Shown: positions 1-8,110, numbered from the stretch's first letter. The stretch is DNA of 17,209 nt from Hirschia sp964351655 (GCA_964351655.1 CAYGPD010000054.1:1-17209), one strand, 5' to 3'. The notes: a model not told the origin generated them from the sequence alone. A program made the numbers and translations.

Positions 1-127
1 CACTCTTCCACCCCGACACGTCGGTCGCGAGCCGCCCTAATGGGATGGATGACAAGCATTATGGCGCATAATATTGGGAGGGGGATAAGTTTTGTATTGT
101 CCACATTTGTAACCAACAATACGAGAT

Positions 128-162
128 AAAAAAACCCGCCCAGACTGAACTGAGCGGGCTTT
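128..162 (-). terminator. Intrinsic terminator of ndk
   Basis: Read on the minus strand, a 9-bp stem (arms 135-143 and 150-158, one G-U pair) with a 6-base loop is followed directly by seven U residues (128-134). It begins about 35 bases past the ndk stop codon. On the plus strand the stem is followed by only four T residues, so weak bidirectional action on a gene entering from the left is possible. Confidence 0.88.
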
Positions 163-195
163 TAATTCATAGTTCTAAAATTCGTGACCCGAATT

Positions 196-618
196 TTAGC
201 CAACAATTTCTTCTGGACGGAAGAAGTAGTTGATTTCGCGCGCTGCAGATTCAACTGAATCTGAACCGTGAACTGAATTTTCACCGATTGATTGTGCGAA
301 AAGCTTACGCACTGTGCCTTCAGCGGCTTCTGCAGGGTTTGTTGCACCCATAACTTCACGGTGCTTAAGCACAGCGTTTTCGCCTTGAAGAACTTGAAGA
401 ACAACTGGCGCAGATGTCATGAACTCTACAAGCTCACCAAAAAATCCGCGCTCTGAGTGTTCGGCATAAAACCCTTCAGCTTGAGCAGCTGTCATACGCA
501 CGCGCTTTTGAGCAACTACGCGAAGACCAGCTTCTTCAAACACAGCGTTGATTTTGCCAGTAAGGTTACGGTTTGTTGCATCTGGTTTAATAATAGAGAA
601 TGTGCGCTGGATAGCCAT
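196..618 (-). CDS. ndk: Nucleoside diphosphate kinase
   Basis: Cytoplasmic enzyme that moves the gamma phosphate of ATP to other nucleoside diphosphates through a phosphohistidine, balancing NTP and dNTP pools. The 140-residue product has the usual family length. It shows the N-terminal nucleotide-binding Lys in IIKPDA (K11) and the catalytic histidine H117 in the NSVHGSDS motif. The frame is open upstream to 687, but the family N terminus starts at MAIQRTF (618). An AAGGAA ribosome binding site lies just upstream, so the shorter start is chosen. It appears to be a single-gene unit: its own terminator follows, and a divergent gene lies upstream. Identification is secure. Confidence 0.97.
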   Translation of the reverse strand: MAIQRTFSIIKPDATNRNLTGKINAVFEEAGLRVVAQKRVRMTAAQAEGFYAEHSERGFFGELVEFMTSAPVVLQVLQGENAVLKHREVMGATNPAEAAEGTVRKLFAQSIGENSVHGSDSVESAAREINYFFRPEEIVG

Positions 619-668
619 TTTCAGTTCCTTGGGGTTACGACTTTTGAAGGAAAAAGTTACTTTTGCGC

Positions 669-697
669 CGTATAGACTGCCTTGCATGCTGGAGCAA
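669..697 (-). promoter_or_regulatory. Candidate ndk promoter
   Basis: On the minus strand a TTGCTC box (697-692) and a TATACG box (674-669) are separated by exactly 17 bases, placing transcription start near 662 and giving a leader of about 44 bases. The -35 box matches the consensus at three of six positions and the -10 box at four of six, so this is only a candidate. A perfect TATAAT lies further up on the same strand (733-728) but has no good -35 box at the right spacing. Confidence 0.35.
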
Positions 698-700
698 GGC
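679..700. repeat. 7-bp inverted repeat in ndk promoter region
   Basis: GCCTTGC (679-685) and GCAAGGC (694-700) are perfect inverted copies separated by 8 bases. They cover the -35 box and spacer of the candidate ndk promoter, so an operator is possible. A chance hairpin cannot be excluded. Confidence 0.4.
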
Positions 701-706
701 CTAGTT

Positions 707-731
707 TAATATGGTTCCGTATTCCATATTA
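707..731. repeat. 8-bp inverted repeat just upstream of YdeI-like gene
   Basis: TAATATGG (707-714) and CCATATTA (724-731) are perfect inverted copies with a 9-base spacer. The repeat ends 11 bases before the ATG at 743 and overlaps AT-rich -10-like hexamers on both strands (TATTAT 727-732 on plus, TATAAT 733-728 on minus). It could be an operator shared by the two divergent genes. The function is inferred. Confidence 0.4.
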
Positions 732-742
732 TAGCAGACCTA

Positions 743-1363
743 ATGATTACTGACATTGAAGACTTTTTCATAAGGGGTTGTGGTCGTTGCAAACGGTTTG
801 ATACTCCTGATTGCTCTATCCACTTCTGGCAGGATGGCCTCAATGCGTTGCGCCGCATCTGCTTAGAAATGGGTCTCGTCGAAACTGTTAAATGGGCACA
901 TCCCTGCTATATGCATAACGGCAGAAATATCGCTATATTCGGAGCATTTCGCGGTGATTTTAGATTGAGTTTTATGAATGCGGCACTCTTAAAAGACCCA
1001 GAAGGTATTCTGGAAAAACAGGGTGAAAACACACAAAATCCTGACATGATCCGCTTTAGCAATAGTGGACGCGTTAAAGAACTGGAACCAACTATTCGCC
1101 AATACCTTAAAGAAGCGATGGAATATGCTGAAAAAGGGATACAACCAGAGAAGACAACAACTGAACTTGTATTGCCTGACGAGTTGATTGAGGTTTTGGA
1201 TGCGGATCCTGAGCTGGCTGAAGCTTTTCATGGACTAACGCCCGGTCGCCAGAAAAGCTATGCTATAAACCTAAACTCAGCAAAAACTTCGCAAACTCGG
1301 TTTAACCGAATTGAAAAATTCCGTCCTAAAATTCTCGCAGGTAAAGGCGCGATGGAGCGGTAA
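743..1363 (+). CDS. YdeI/OmdA-like protein (DUF1801 family)
   Basis: Soluble protein of 206 residues and unknown biochemical role. Residues about 25-135 match the DUF1801/YdeI fold family, with the characteristic KWAHPCY near residue 50 and a GDFRLSFMNAALLKDPEGIL stretch. Residues about 140-205 match the OmdA-type C-terminal helical segment, with LTPGRQKSYAI and an AKTSQTRFNRIEKF stretch. The N terminus has C13, C16, C24 and H27 in a CxxC-x7-CxxH arrangement that might bind metal. No ribosome binding site precedes the ATG, and a -10-like box lies close by, so the mRNA may be leaderless. It is divergent from ndk and convergent with holC, with only two bases between the stop codons. Family assignment is good; the function is not known to me. 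Confidence 0.85.
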   Translation: MITDIEDFFIRGCGRCKRFDTPDCSIHFWQDGLNALRRICLEMGLVETVKWAHPCYMHNGRNIAIFGAFRGDFRLSFMNAALLKDPEGILEKQGENTQNPDMIRFSNSGRVKELEPTIRQYLKEAMEYAEKGIQPEKTTTELVLPDELIEVLDADPELAEAFHGLTPGRQKSYAINLNSAKTSQTRFNRIEKFRPKILAGKGAMER

Positions 1364-1365
1364 GA

Positions 1366-1854
1366 CTATGCTTTTTTATCCCATCCGCCGCGATCATTCT
1401 GTTGAAAATAGCTGACGGTCTGTCCTGCATCTTTTGCAGTTTTAAACTGGGAGCGTGCTGTATCGCGCGCATTAAAGTCATCGCCATCAAATACGACCAT
1501 GCACCGCACATATTTGGTGGCGTCGGACGGCTCATCCGGCAAACGATTTCCATCTAACAACACGATTATATCGGCATTGTTCGCGGATGTAGCTTCTGTT
1601 GAAAGCAAGATAGGCTGACGCTCTAGCGTATCTCCCGCTTTATCAGCACGCGCATGAGGCAGAAAGCTTGTATCTTTCCAAGTCCACAAACCTAGATCCA
1701 GTCGCGGCAGGCGCTCCTTACTACCTAAGATAAGGACACGCCATTCTTTTTGCAGGCATTTTTCCAGCAAAGGGCCGAGCGCTTCTTCTAATGAAGTGCG
1801 CTCTAAATGGTAAAACCACCATTCCCCGTTTGATTTGCTGGTGTCATCTGACAA
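1366..1854 (-). CDS. holC: DNA polymerase III subunit chi
   Basis: HolC is an accessory subunit of the clamp-loader complex; in E. coli it pairs with psi and contacts single-stranded-DNA-binding protein at the replication fork. The 162-residue product shows the family pattern WWFYHLER near the N terminus, LLEKCLQKEWRVLIL, a DLGLWTWKDTSFLPHA segment, PILLSTE, and an ADIIVLLDG strand before the C terminus. The only start that keeps the N-terminal motif is TTG at 1854; the next in-frame Met is far inside. GAGGA of the last pepA codons lies 9 bases upstream of it. pepA ends 5 bases before it, so translation is probably coupled. The pepA-holC order is common in alphaproteobacteria. Confidence 0.92.
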   Translation of the reverse strand: MSDDTSKSNGEWWFYHLERTSLEEALGPLLEKCLQKEWRVLILGSKERLPRLDLGLWTWKDTSFLPHARADKAGDTLERQPILLSTEATSANNADIIVLLDGNRLPDEPSDATKYVRCMVVFDGDDFNARDTARSQFKTAKDAGQTVSYFQQNDRGGWDKKA

Positions 1855-1859
1855 GGAGA

Positions 1860-3335
1860 TTAGTCCTCGTAATTGTCAGCAACGATGCGATCTAACAAAC
1901 GTGGGCCATAGCCTGAAGCCCAACCTGTTTCCATTGGACGGTTTTTGTTTGAACGCCAAGCCACACCTGCAATATCAATGTGTGCCCAAGGCGTGTCATT
2001 TTCAATGAAGCGTGCAAGGAATTGTGCAGCTGTTGCGGACCCTGCAAGCGGGCCACCCATATTACGCATGTCTGCAATTTCTGAATCAATCTGCTTATCG
2101 TAAGTTGTGGATAAAGGCATACGCCAGATTGTTTCACCTTCAGCTTTACCAGCAGCATCAATCTGCCCAGCAAGCTCATCATTATTTGAGAACACACCTG
2201 CATGCTCATCACCTAAGGCAACAAGTATCGCACCTGTGAGTGTTGCAAGATCTATAATTGCGCGTGGCTTGTGTTTCTCTTGAGCGTACCAAAGCACATC
2301 CACAAGGACGAGACGACCTTCTGCATCAGTGTTTTGAATTTCAATCGTTTTGCCAGCAGCAGATTTAAGCACATCGCCCGGACGAATAGCATTTCCATCA
2401 GGCATATTCTCAACAAGACCGACAAGCCCAACAACATTGGCTTTGGCTTTACGTGTCGCAAGAGACACCATAGCCCCCACAACAGCGGCGGAACCACCCA
2501 TATCGCCTTTCATGTCTTGCATGTTCAAGCCAGGTTTTAGGGAAATACCACCCGTGTCGAATGTCACGCCTTTTCCAACAAGCGCAACTGGCGCAGCGGT
2601 TTTATCTTTGCTGCCATTCCATTTCATCACAACAAGGCGAGAGCCTTTGACAGAACCTTGGCCCACACCCAAAAGCGATCCCATGCCGAGTTTTTCCATC
2701 GCAGCTTCATCAAGCACTTCGACTTCTAGACCTAAAGATTTGAGTTCTTTAAGGCGCTCTGCATAGCTTTCTGGGTGAAGCGTGTTGGGTGGCTCGTTCA
2801 CAAGGTCACGCGCCATTTCAGTTCCGTCTGCAGTTGCTGACAGACGTACCCAAGCACTTTCAGCTTCTTTTACAGAGGATGTTACAATGGCGACATCTAT
2901 GAGGGTTGGCTTTGCATCATCTTTGAGAGTTGTGCGGTAATTATCGAATCGGTAAGCGGCCAAACGCGCGCCTAAAGCAAGGCGCGCAGCTGAATCTGCA
3001 GAAGCATCGCTTACGATGTCTAAGGATTTTGCACCTGATACGAGAAGTTTTTTCACAAGTGTTGCACCTGTGTTTTCAAAACTGCGATCATCGGCTTTGT
3101 CTGACTTTCCAAGCCCAACAATCAGCACACGTTCTGCTTCCACACCGGCGGGAGCCAAAATTTCGACAATTTGTCCTGATTTCCCTTCAAAACGTGCAGC
3201 TTTCATCGCTTTTGTCAGCGCGCCTTGGGAGGTTTTGTCTACCAATACTGCAGCTTCATCGAGAAGACTGTCGCCCTCATAACATAGATAGGCGATTGCA
3301 TCGGCGTTTGCGCTGGATTTAAAAGTGATGTTCAT
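1860..3335 (-). CDS. pepA: Leucyl aminopeptidase (M17 family)
   Basis: Cytoplasmic two-metal aminopeptidase that removes N-terminal residues from peptides; in E. coli PepA is also a DNA-binding protein. The 491-residue product has a variable N-terminal domain (about 1-165) and the M17 catalytic domain (about 170-491). The catalytic domain carries the metal-ligand and active-site stretch VGKGVTFDTGG (253-263; K255, D260), K267, D278 in MKGDMGG, and the signature NTDAEGRL (335-342) with D337, E339 and R341. The frame extends upstream to 3407, but MNITFKS at 3335 is the usual family start, with AAGGGA a little more than 10 bases upstream. holC follows after 5 bases. The lptF gene diverges upstream. 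Confidence 0.96.
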   Translation of the reverse strand: MNITFKSSANADAIAYLCYEGDSLLDEAAVLVDKTSQGALTKAMKAARFEGKSGQIVEILAPAGVEAERVLIVGLGKSDKADDRSFENTGATLVKKLLVSGAKSLDIVSDASADSAARLALGARLAAYRFDNYRTTLKDDAKPTLIDVAIVTSSVKEAESAWVRLSATADGTEMARDLVNEPPNTLHPESYAERLKELKSLGLEVEVLDEAAMEKLGMGSLLGVGQGSVKGSRLVVMKWNGSKDKTAAPVALVGKGVTFDTGGISLKPGLNMQDMKGDMGGSAAVVGAMVSLATRKAKANVVGLVGLVENMPDGNAIRPGDVLKSAAGKTIEIQNTDAEGRLVLVDVLWYAQEKHKPRAIIDLATLTGAILVALGDEHAGVFSNNDELAGQIDAAGKAEGETIWRMPLSTTYDKQIDSEIADMRNMGGPLAGSATAAQFLARFIENDTPWAHIDIAGVAWRSNKNRPMETGWASGYGPRLLDRIVADNYED

Positions 3336-3409
3336 ATTGGCACGTCCCTTTAGAGTGTGTTTGCTCTGAAATAAGCGTCGACAGCCAGTATGCAAGGCGT
3401 TAGGCACAA

Positions 3410-3415
3410 TTTATA
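3410..3415 (-). promoter_or_regulatory. Possible -10 box for pepA-holC
   Basis: The minus strand reads TATAAA here inside GTCTATAAAT, about 75 bases upstream of the pepA ATG. A similar GTCTATGTTT lies 26 bases further upstream. No convincing -35 box is seen at 16-18 bases, so only the -10 element is offered. Confidence 0.25.
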
Positions 3416-3506
3416 GACAAAGCGCGTTTGGTTAAAACATAGACATTGGAATTGCCTTTAAATCAATCTGGCATATTCAAGTTTTAGCTGTCAGGGTCAA
3501 CTTCTT

Positions 3507-3522
3507 GCCTTTCTTGAAAGGC
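3507..3522 (+). promoter_or_regulatory. Short hairpin in lptF leader
   Basis: GCCTTT (3507-3512) and AAAGGC (3517-3522) form a 6-bp stem with a CTTG tetraloop. It lies just upstream of the AAGGGA ribosome binding site (about 3535-3540) of lptF. There is no U tract, so it is not a terminator; a leader structure is all that can be said. Confidence 0.3.
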
Positions 3523-3544
3523 GCAACATTGATAAGGGAAGTGA

Positions 3545-4687
3545 ATGGATCGCTTTCAGCAATATCTGTTTGGGAATGTTTTGCGCACTATGGTCGCCAT
3601 TGTGGGCGGCCTTGTCCTCATAGCACTATTAACGCAGGGCTTGACCCAAATTGATCTGATTGTCGAAAATAGGCAATCAGCCCTCACCTTTCTATACGTG
3701 TCCGTGCTGGCTGCCCCTCAAGTAGTTGGTCTGTTGTTGCCGATTGCTTTGTTTGTGGCTGCCATCAGCACGTTGAACCGCGCGCACCGAGATAGTGAAA
3801 TTGTTGTTGCACAAGCTGCAGGCATGTCACGCCTTCAAATAGCATCACCCGTTTTACGTATTGCCGCTTTTGCAGCCATCATTCATTTGTGCATAAATTT
3901 GTGGGTGCAACCAGCTTCTTATAGAGAGATGCGTGAAACACTCACCTCCGCTAGAACTGACTTGGCTGCAACATTGGTTAAACCCGGCGAGTTTAACTCT
4001 CCCGCGCATAATCTGACGGTTTATGTTGGGAAATCTTTGGGCGGCGGTGAATTGCGTACCCTTCTTATTAGTGATTCACGCGACCCAGATGCAAACACAA
4101 CATATATTGCGCGTACAGGTGCAGTGACTGAAGTTGAAGGTGTTCCGGCCATTCTCATGCGCAATGCGCGTGTTCAGAAAGTCGATGCCAATGGACAATT
4201 GTGGGATGGAACCTTTGACCAATATATCTACGAACTTGCTGCTTTTATGGATTCAGACACAAGCTATGTTCTTAAAGCATCAGACCGCTTCTTAGCTGAG
4301 CTGTTTTATCCAGATCAGAATAATTTCTATGACCGCGACAATGCTGATAAATTCCTCGCTGAAGGGCATTCCCGCCTTGCATTGCCATTGATGAATATGT
4401 TCATGGCCATGCTCGCAGTAGTAGCTGTTCTGGGGGGGGATTTCAGTCGCAGAGGCTATCAAAGGCGCATTAGTATAGCGACAGGTATTGGATTATTTAT
4501 TCAACTACTCGCATTGGCCTCATCTTCTATTGGAGAAGACGATCCAAGCTTAAACATTATCCAATACGCCGTACCTATTTTAAGTTTCAGTATACTCGCA
4601 TTCTTATTCTTCTGGGGACGCGGCTTAAAGCTTGCCGCCAAAGCGATGAAAAAAAATAATTCCGGACAATCCGAGGTTACAGCTTAA
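3545..4687 (+). CDS. lptF: LPS export permease LptF
   Basis: Inner-membrane subunit that, with LptG and the ATPase dimer LptB, extracts lipopolysaccharide from the inner membrane and passes it to the periplasmic bridge. The 380-residue product has the LptF/LptG (YjgP/YjgQ) layout: membrane segments at about 12-36, 58-76 and 102-120, a periplasmic beta-jellyroll domain at about 125-275, then membrane segments at about 280-297, 310-330 and 339-358. The cytoplasmic HRDSEIVVAQAAGMS stretch (81-95) is the conserved coupling region after helix 2. An AAGGGA ribosome binding site precedes the ATG. The stop codon directly abuts the lptG ATG. A run of eight G residues (4432-4439) lies in codons 296-299. 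Confidence 0.95.
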   Translation: MDRFQQYLFGNVLRTMVAIVGGLVLIALLTQGLTQIDLIVENRQSALTFLYVSVLAAPQVVGLLLPIALFVAAISTLNRAHRDSEIVVAQAAGMSRLQIASPVLRIAAFAAIIHLCINLWVQPASYREMRETLTSARTDLAATLVKPGEFNSPAHNLTVYVGKSLGGGELRTLLISDSRDPDANTTYIARTGAVTEVEGVPAILMRNARVQKVDANGQLWDGTFDQYIYELAAFMDSDTSYVLKASDRFLAELFYPDQNNFYDRDNADKFLAEGHSRLALPLMNMFMAMLAVVAVLGGDFSRRGYQRRISIATGIGLFIQLLALASSSIGEDDPSLNIIQYAVPILSFSILAFLFFWGRGLKLAAKAMKKNNSGQSEVTA

Positions 4688-5797
4688 ATGGTTATTGCCG
4701 GACGCATTCAACGCTATATTTTCATGCAATCACTGGGCGGATTGGCTATGACGCTGGGTATAATTCTCGGCGCTATTTTGCTCGTTGATATGGTCGAGCA
4801 ATTGCGTACCGTCGGAGCGCGTGCGGAATTGTCTCTTCTTGGCGCTTTTCAGCTTACAATTCTAAAAGCTCCACAGCTCATTCTAGAAACAATGCCTTTT
4901 GCAATCCTTGTCGGTAGCATGTTGGCATTTTCTAAACTCAATCGCTCCTCAGAATTGTCCGCCATACGTGCATCTGGAATATCTGCATGGCGTTTCTTAG
5001 GGCCAGTATTCGTCCTTGCCGCAATGCTTGGCGTATTATCCATGACCGTACTGGACCCGTTATCAACCTACTCAAACGCGAAATACGAATTTGAACGCGA
5101 ATATCTTCTCAGCGATACAGGTGCGATCAAAGAAGCAAATGTTAAACTGAAAAATGTATGGCTTCGACAAGGTAGCGATGGCAATCAATCTGTTGTCCAC
5201 GGAAATATCGCTGAAAACGACAATCAAAGCCTTGTCGATGTTGAGATTTTCATCTTTGATCGCGATGGCGATGAATTTGAATATCAACGCCGTATTGATG
5301 CCAAACGAGCCACACTACGCCCTGGCTTTTGGCAATTGGAAGGCGTTACGGAATATTCTTCTTCCAACGAACCAATCAAACAAGACTATTTGGCACTTAC
5401 CACAACACTTGATCCAGGAACCATTCTTAATCGGTATACGGATGCTAAATCAGTTTCTTTCTGGAAACTTCCGCAACTGATTCAAGAAGCGCAACGCGCA
5501 GGCTTGGATGATGAACAATATGTTCTCAAGCTTCATACTCTCTTAGCTATGCCAGCATTGTTGGGCGCAATGGCACTCATTGGTGCCGTTGTATGTTTAC
5601 GGTTAAGGCGTTCTGGTGGTGTTACTCAGTTGTTATCTGCAGGAATTGGTGCTGGGTTTCTATTATTTTTCGTCAACCAAGTCTCAAAAGGACTCGCAAG
5701 TTCGGGGGCAACACCTCCCGAAGCTGCAGCTTGGGCACCAGCACTAATAGCGCTATTTAGCGTGCTTAGTATCATTGCTTTTGTAGAAGATGGCTAA
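4688..5797 (+). CDS. lptG: LPS export permease LptG
   Basis: Second membrane subunit of the LptB2FG exporter. The 369-residue product repeats the LptF layout: membrane segments at about 13-34, 62-82 and 100-122, a periplasmic domain at about 125-280, and three C-terminal membrane segments from about 283 to 366. The SSELSAIRASGISAWRF stretch (about 87-103) is the conserved cytoplasmic coupling region and separates LptG from unrelated permeases. The ATG starts on the base after the lptF stop, so the two subunits are likely made in step. About 110 bases separate it from the chosen lptD start; no terminator is visible there. Confidence 0.95.
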   Translation: MVIAGRIQRYIFMQSLGGLAMTLGIILGAILLVDMVEQLRTVGARAELSLLGAFQLTILKAPQLILETMPFAILVGSMLAFSKLNRSSELSAIRASGISAWRFLGPVFVLAAMLGVLSMTVLDPLSTYSNAKYEFEREYLLSDTGAIKEANVKLKNVWLRQGSDGNQSVVHGNIAENDNQSLVDVEIFIFDRDGDEFEYQRRIDAKRATLRPGFWQLEGVTEYSSSNEPIKQDYLALTTTLDPGTILNRYTDAKSVSFWKLPQLIQEAQRAGLDDEQYVLKLHTLLAMPALLGAMALIGAVVCLRLRRSGGVTQLLSAGIGAGFLLFFVNQVSKGLASSGATPPEAAAWAPALIALFSVLSIIAFVEDG

Positions 5798-5908
5798 AGA
5801 GACACAATAAAACAATCATTTTGCTCTGGACGTGGATACCCGCTTTCCCTAATCAGAATACAAGTTTAGTAAATAGTATCTGCAATAGTGTGCGGGCAAG
5901 GAAGAGTA

Positions 5909-8110
5909 GTGGTTTCAAATATTTTCCGATACGCAGCTGCTGCTGGGGCAATCATTTCTTTTGCCGGTCCTGCAATTGCACAGGACTCAGCACTTAGTCT
6001 GCCGCAATCTCAGCGCGTTTATTTGAATGCAGAACGTCTGATTCAAGATAATGATAACGAACAAGTTATCTACGAAGGCAATGTGCTTGCTCGCTTTGGT
6101 GATCGCATGCTGCGTGCAGACCGCGTTATCTATGATCAAAAAAACCGTATTGTGCGCGCTCAAGGCAATGTCGAAATTATCGATGAAAACGGGCAATCCC
6201 GATATGCGGATGAAATTCAAGTCGATGAAAACCTAAAAGACGGATACGCGCTGAATTTTTCTTCCCGTCTAGACGGCGGTGCAGTTGCGACCGCGTCAGC
6301 TGTTATTCACGACGAGAAAAAAGGTAATACACTCGAACAAATGGCATATACAGCCTGTCCTGTGTGTGTGGAACCGGGCAGCGAACCCACTTGGTCTATC
6401 AAAGCCAAACGTGCGGTGCAGGACAAACAAAGCCAAATGATTAGTTATCAGCACGCCTTTTTAAATATTAAAGGTGTTCCTGTAATGTATGTGCCCTATT
6501 TCGCACATCCAGATCCAAGCTCTGAGCGTCGCTCTGGTCTATTACCACCCGACCTTGGAGTGAGTTCGAAGACAGGTGTTTTTTACGAACAACCCTATTA
6601 CTGGTCAGTCTCCCCCTCTTCGGAGCTAACAATCAGTCCCACATTTTACGAACGCGTAAACCCTTTGCTTGGATTGGAATATAAGAAACGTTTTTGGTCG
6701 GGTTATGTCGCCGCCAAAGGGGCTTTCACGTATGATTCAAACTTTGATGGTGATGGTGTAAAATTTGGTGATGAAACATGGCATAGTCATCTCTATGGTG
6801 AAGGCCTCTTTAACATAAACAAAGACTGGAAATGGGGCTTTGGGACTGAAGTACAGTCTGATGACCTGTATGACCGTCGTTATGATATTGACGGTCAAAA
6901 CCAAATTCGCGGTATTTACGCCAACCAGTCCAGAAGTCTTCTGACCCAATTGTATGCTCAAGGACAAACAGAAAGCATGTATACCGAGGTAGGTTTACTG
7001 CGTTTTCAAGGTCTAGAAGAAAGTGCTGATCCTGCCAGAACACCGTTGATCGCTCCTACTTTGTTTGCTGAAAAAAACTTTGGACTTGGTAATTTCCAAA
7101 ATTTAAATCTCGGAAACATTTCCGTAGCAGCATCCTCAGCAGTTATAGAAAGAGATTTAGGCGTATCCTCGCGTAGAGCTACGGTCGACAGCAATTGGCG
7201 CATGCGTAATATTGTTGGACCTGGTTTAGTTGTTGAACCTTTTGCTCAAGTGCGTGGCGATCTATATGACATAGAAGATACTGACGGTAATTTTGAAGAG
7301 AAATCGACAAGTCGTGCCCTTGCGCTTGCCGGAACACAAGTGAGCTACCCTCTCACAAGAAGAGCAGGACTATTTGACGTCGTTATAGAGCCAACAGCGA
7401 TGGCTGCTTGGGGGACTGACAATGCCAATAACGGTGGTATTCCAAACCAAGATGCTGTTAGGTTTGAGGCAGATGAATCCACCCTCTTTAAACCAAATGC
7501 GGCTTCCAATTATGACTTGTGGGAAGGTGGATCCCGATATTCCATCGGTTTCAATGCTGCTGCTCGCTGGGGACAAAATAACTCGATCAATGGTATCTTT
7601 GGACGACGCTGGCAAGAATCTGCCGATACTGCGTTCGACGAGCTTACTAACCTCAAGGGAAAAGATTCCGACTATGTGGCGGGAGCCGCTTTAAATTTAG
7701 GGAATACACTAAATCTAAGTACTCGCTTTAGAATGGATCACGATACCTTCGATCTCAAACGGATTGATGCGCGTGCGACAGTGAATTATTGGCGTTTGAA
7801 AAATACCGTTCAATATTTCCGTTTAGATGAAACACTAAGCAATTCTGGTGGCGAGGAAGGCTTCTCATCTTATGGAACCTTCCGAGTGACCGACAATATA
7901 GGACTTGTCGCAGGTATTGATCGAAATATAGCCGACGAAAGCAATACCCGCCAGATTTACGGGCTTTCTTTCCAAGATGATTGTTCCTTTTTCGAACTTA
8001 CATATGAACGCAACCAAACTTTAGACCGCACAATAGGCCCCTCAGAATCCATCAATTTCCGTTTTACCCTCAAATCACTCGGCAATATGGGTAGTAACGA
8101 ATTTGATTAG
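5909..8110 (+). CDS. lptD: LPS-assembly outer-membrane protein LptD
   Basis: Outer-membrane beta-barrel that, with the lipoprotein LptE, inserts lipopolysaccharide into the outer leaflet. The chosen GTG start (5909) has AAGGAAG a few bases upstream and gives 733 residues. An upstream in-frame GTG (5888) lacks a ribosome binding site. A signal peptide (1-24) ends in AIA before QD. An OstA/LptA-like domain follows (about 35-140, with YEGNV and RADRVIYDQ), then the LptD barrel (about 180-733) opening with PVMYVPYFAHPDPSSERRSG. The mature protein has only three cysteines: C150 and C153 (CPVC), and C692 (DDCSFF) near the C terminus. E. coli LptD has four, including an adjacent C-terminal pair. The lptF-lptG-lptD order supports the call. 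Confidence 0.95.
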   Translation: MVSNIFRYAAAAGAIISFAGPAIAQDSALSLPQSQRVYLNAERLIQDNDNEQVIYEGNVLARFGDRMLRADRVIYDQKNRIVRAQGNVEIIDENGQSRYADEIQVDENLKDGYALNFSSRLDGGAVATASAVIHDEKKGNTLEQMAYTACPVCVEPGSEPTWSIKAKRAVQDKQSQMISYQHAFLNIKGVPVMYVPYFAHPDPSSERRSGLLPPDLGVSSKTGVFYEQPYYWSVSPSSELTISPTFYERVNPLLGLEYKKRFWSGYVAAKGAFTYDSNFDGDGVKFGDETWHSHLYGEGLFNINKDWKWGFGTEVQSDDLYDRRYDIDGQNQIRGIYANQSRSLLTQLYAQGQTESMYTEVGLLRFQGLEESADPARTPLIAPTLFAEKNFGLGNFQNLNLGNISVAASSAVIERDLGVSSRRATVDSNWRMRNIVGPGLVVEPFAQVRGDLYDIEDTDGNFEEKSTSRALALAGTQVSYPLTRRAGLFDVVIEPTAMAAWGTDNANNGGIPNQDAVRFEADESTLFKPNAASNYDLWEGGSRYSIGFNAAARWGQNNSINGIFGRRWQESADTAFDELTNLKGKDSDYVAGAALNLGNTLNLSTRFRMDHDTFDLKRIDARATVNYWRLKNTVQYFRLDETLSNSGGEEGFSSYGTFRVTDNIGLVAGIDRNIADESNTRQIYGLSFQDDCSFFELTYERNQTLDRTIGPSESINFRFTLKSLGNMGSNEFD

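Noticed and set aside
619..687. N-terminal extension of ndk by 23 codons
   Set aside because: The family starts at MAIQRTF, which has its own AAGGAA site; the extension overlaps the candidate promoter.
1361..1380. Terminator between the YdeI-like gene and holC
   Set aside because: A T6 run follows the plus-strand stop codon but no GC-rich stem precedes it.
2350..2766. 138-codon open frame on the plus strand inside pepA
   Set aside because: It lies antisense to the conserved M17 catalytic domain, has no ribosome binding site or recognisable domain, and is rich in Ser, Pro and Thr as expected from an antisense shadow.
3336..3407. N-terminal extension of pepA by 24 codons
   Set aside because: MNITFKS is the usual start; the extra residues are basic and not family-like.
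5888..5908. LptD start at GTG 5888
   Set aside because: No ribosome binding site precedes it, while the GTG at 5909 has AAGGAAG upstream and gives a standard signal peptide.
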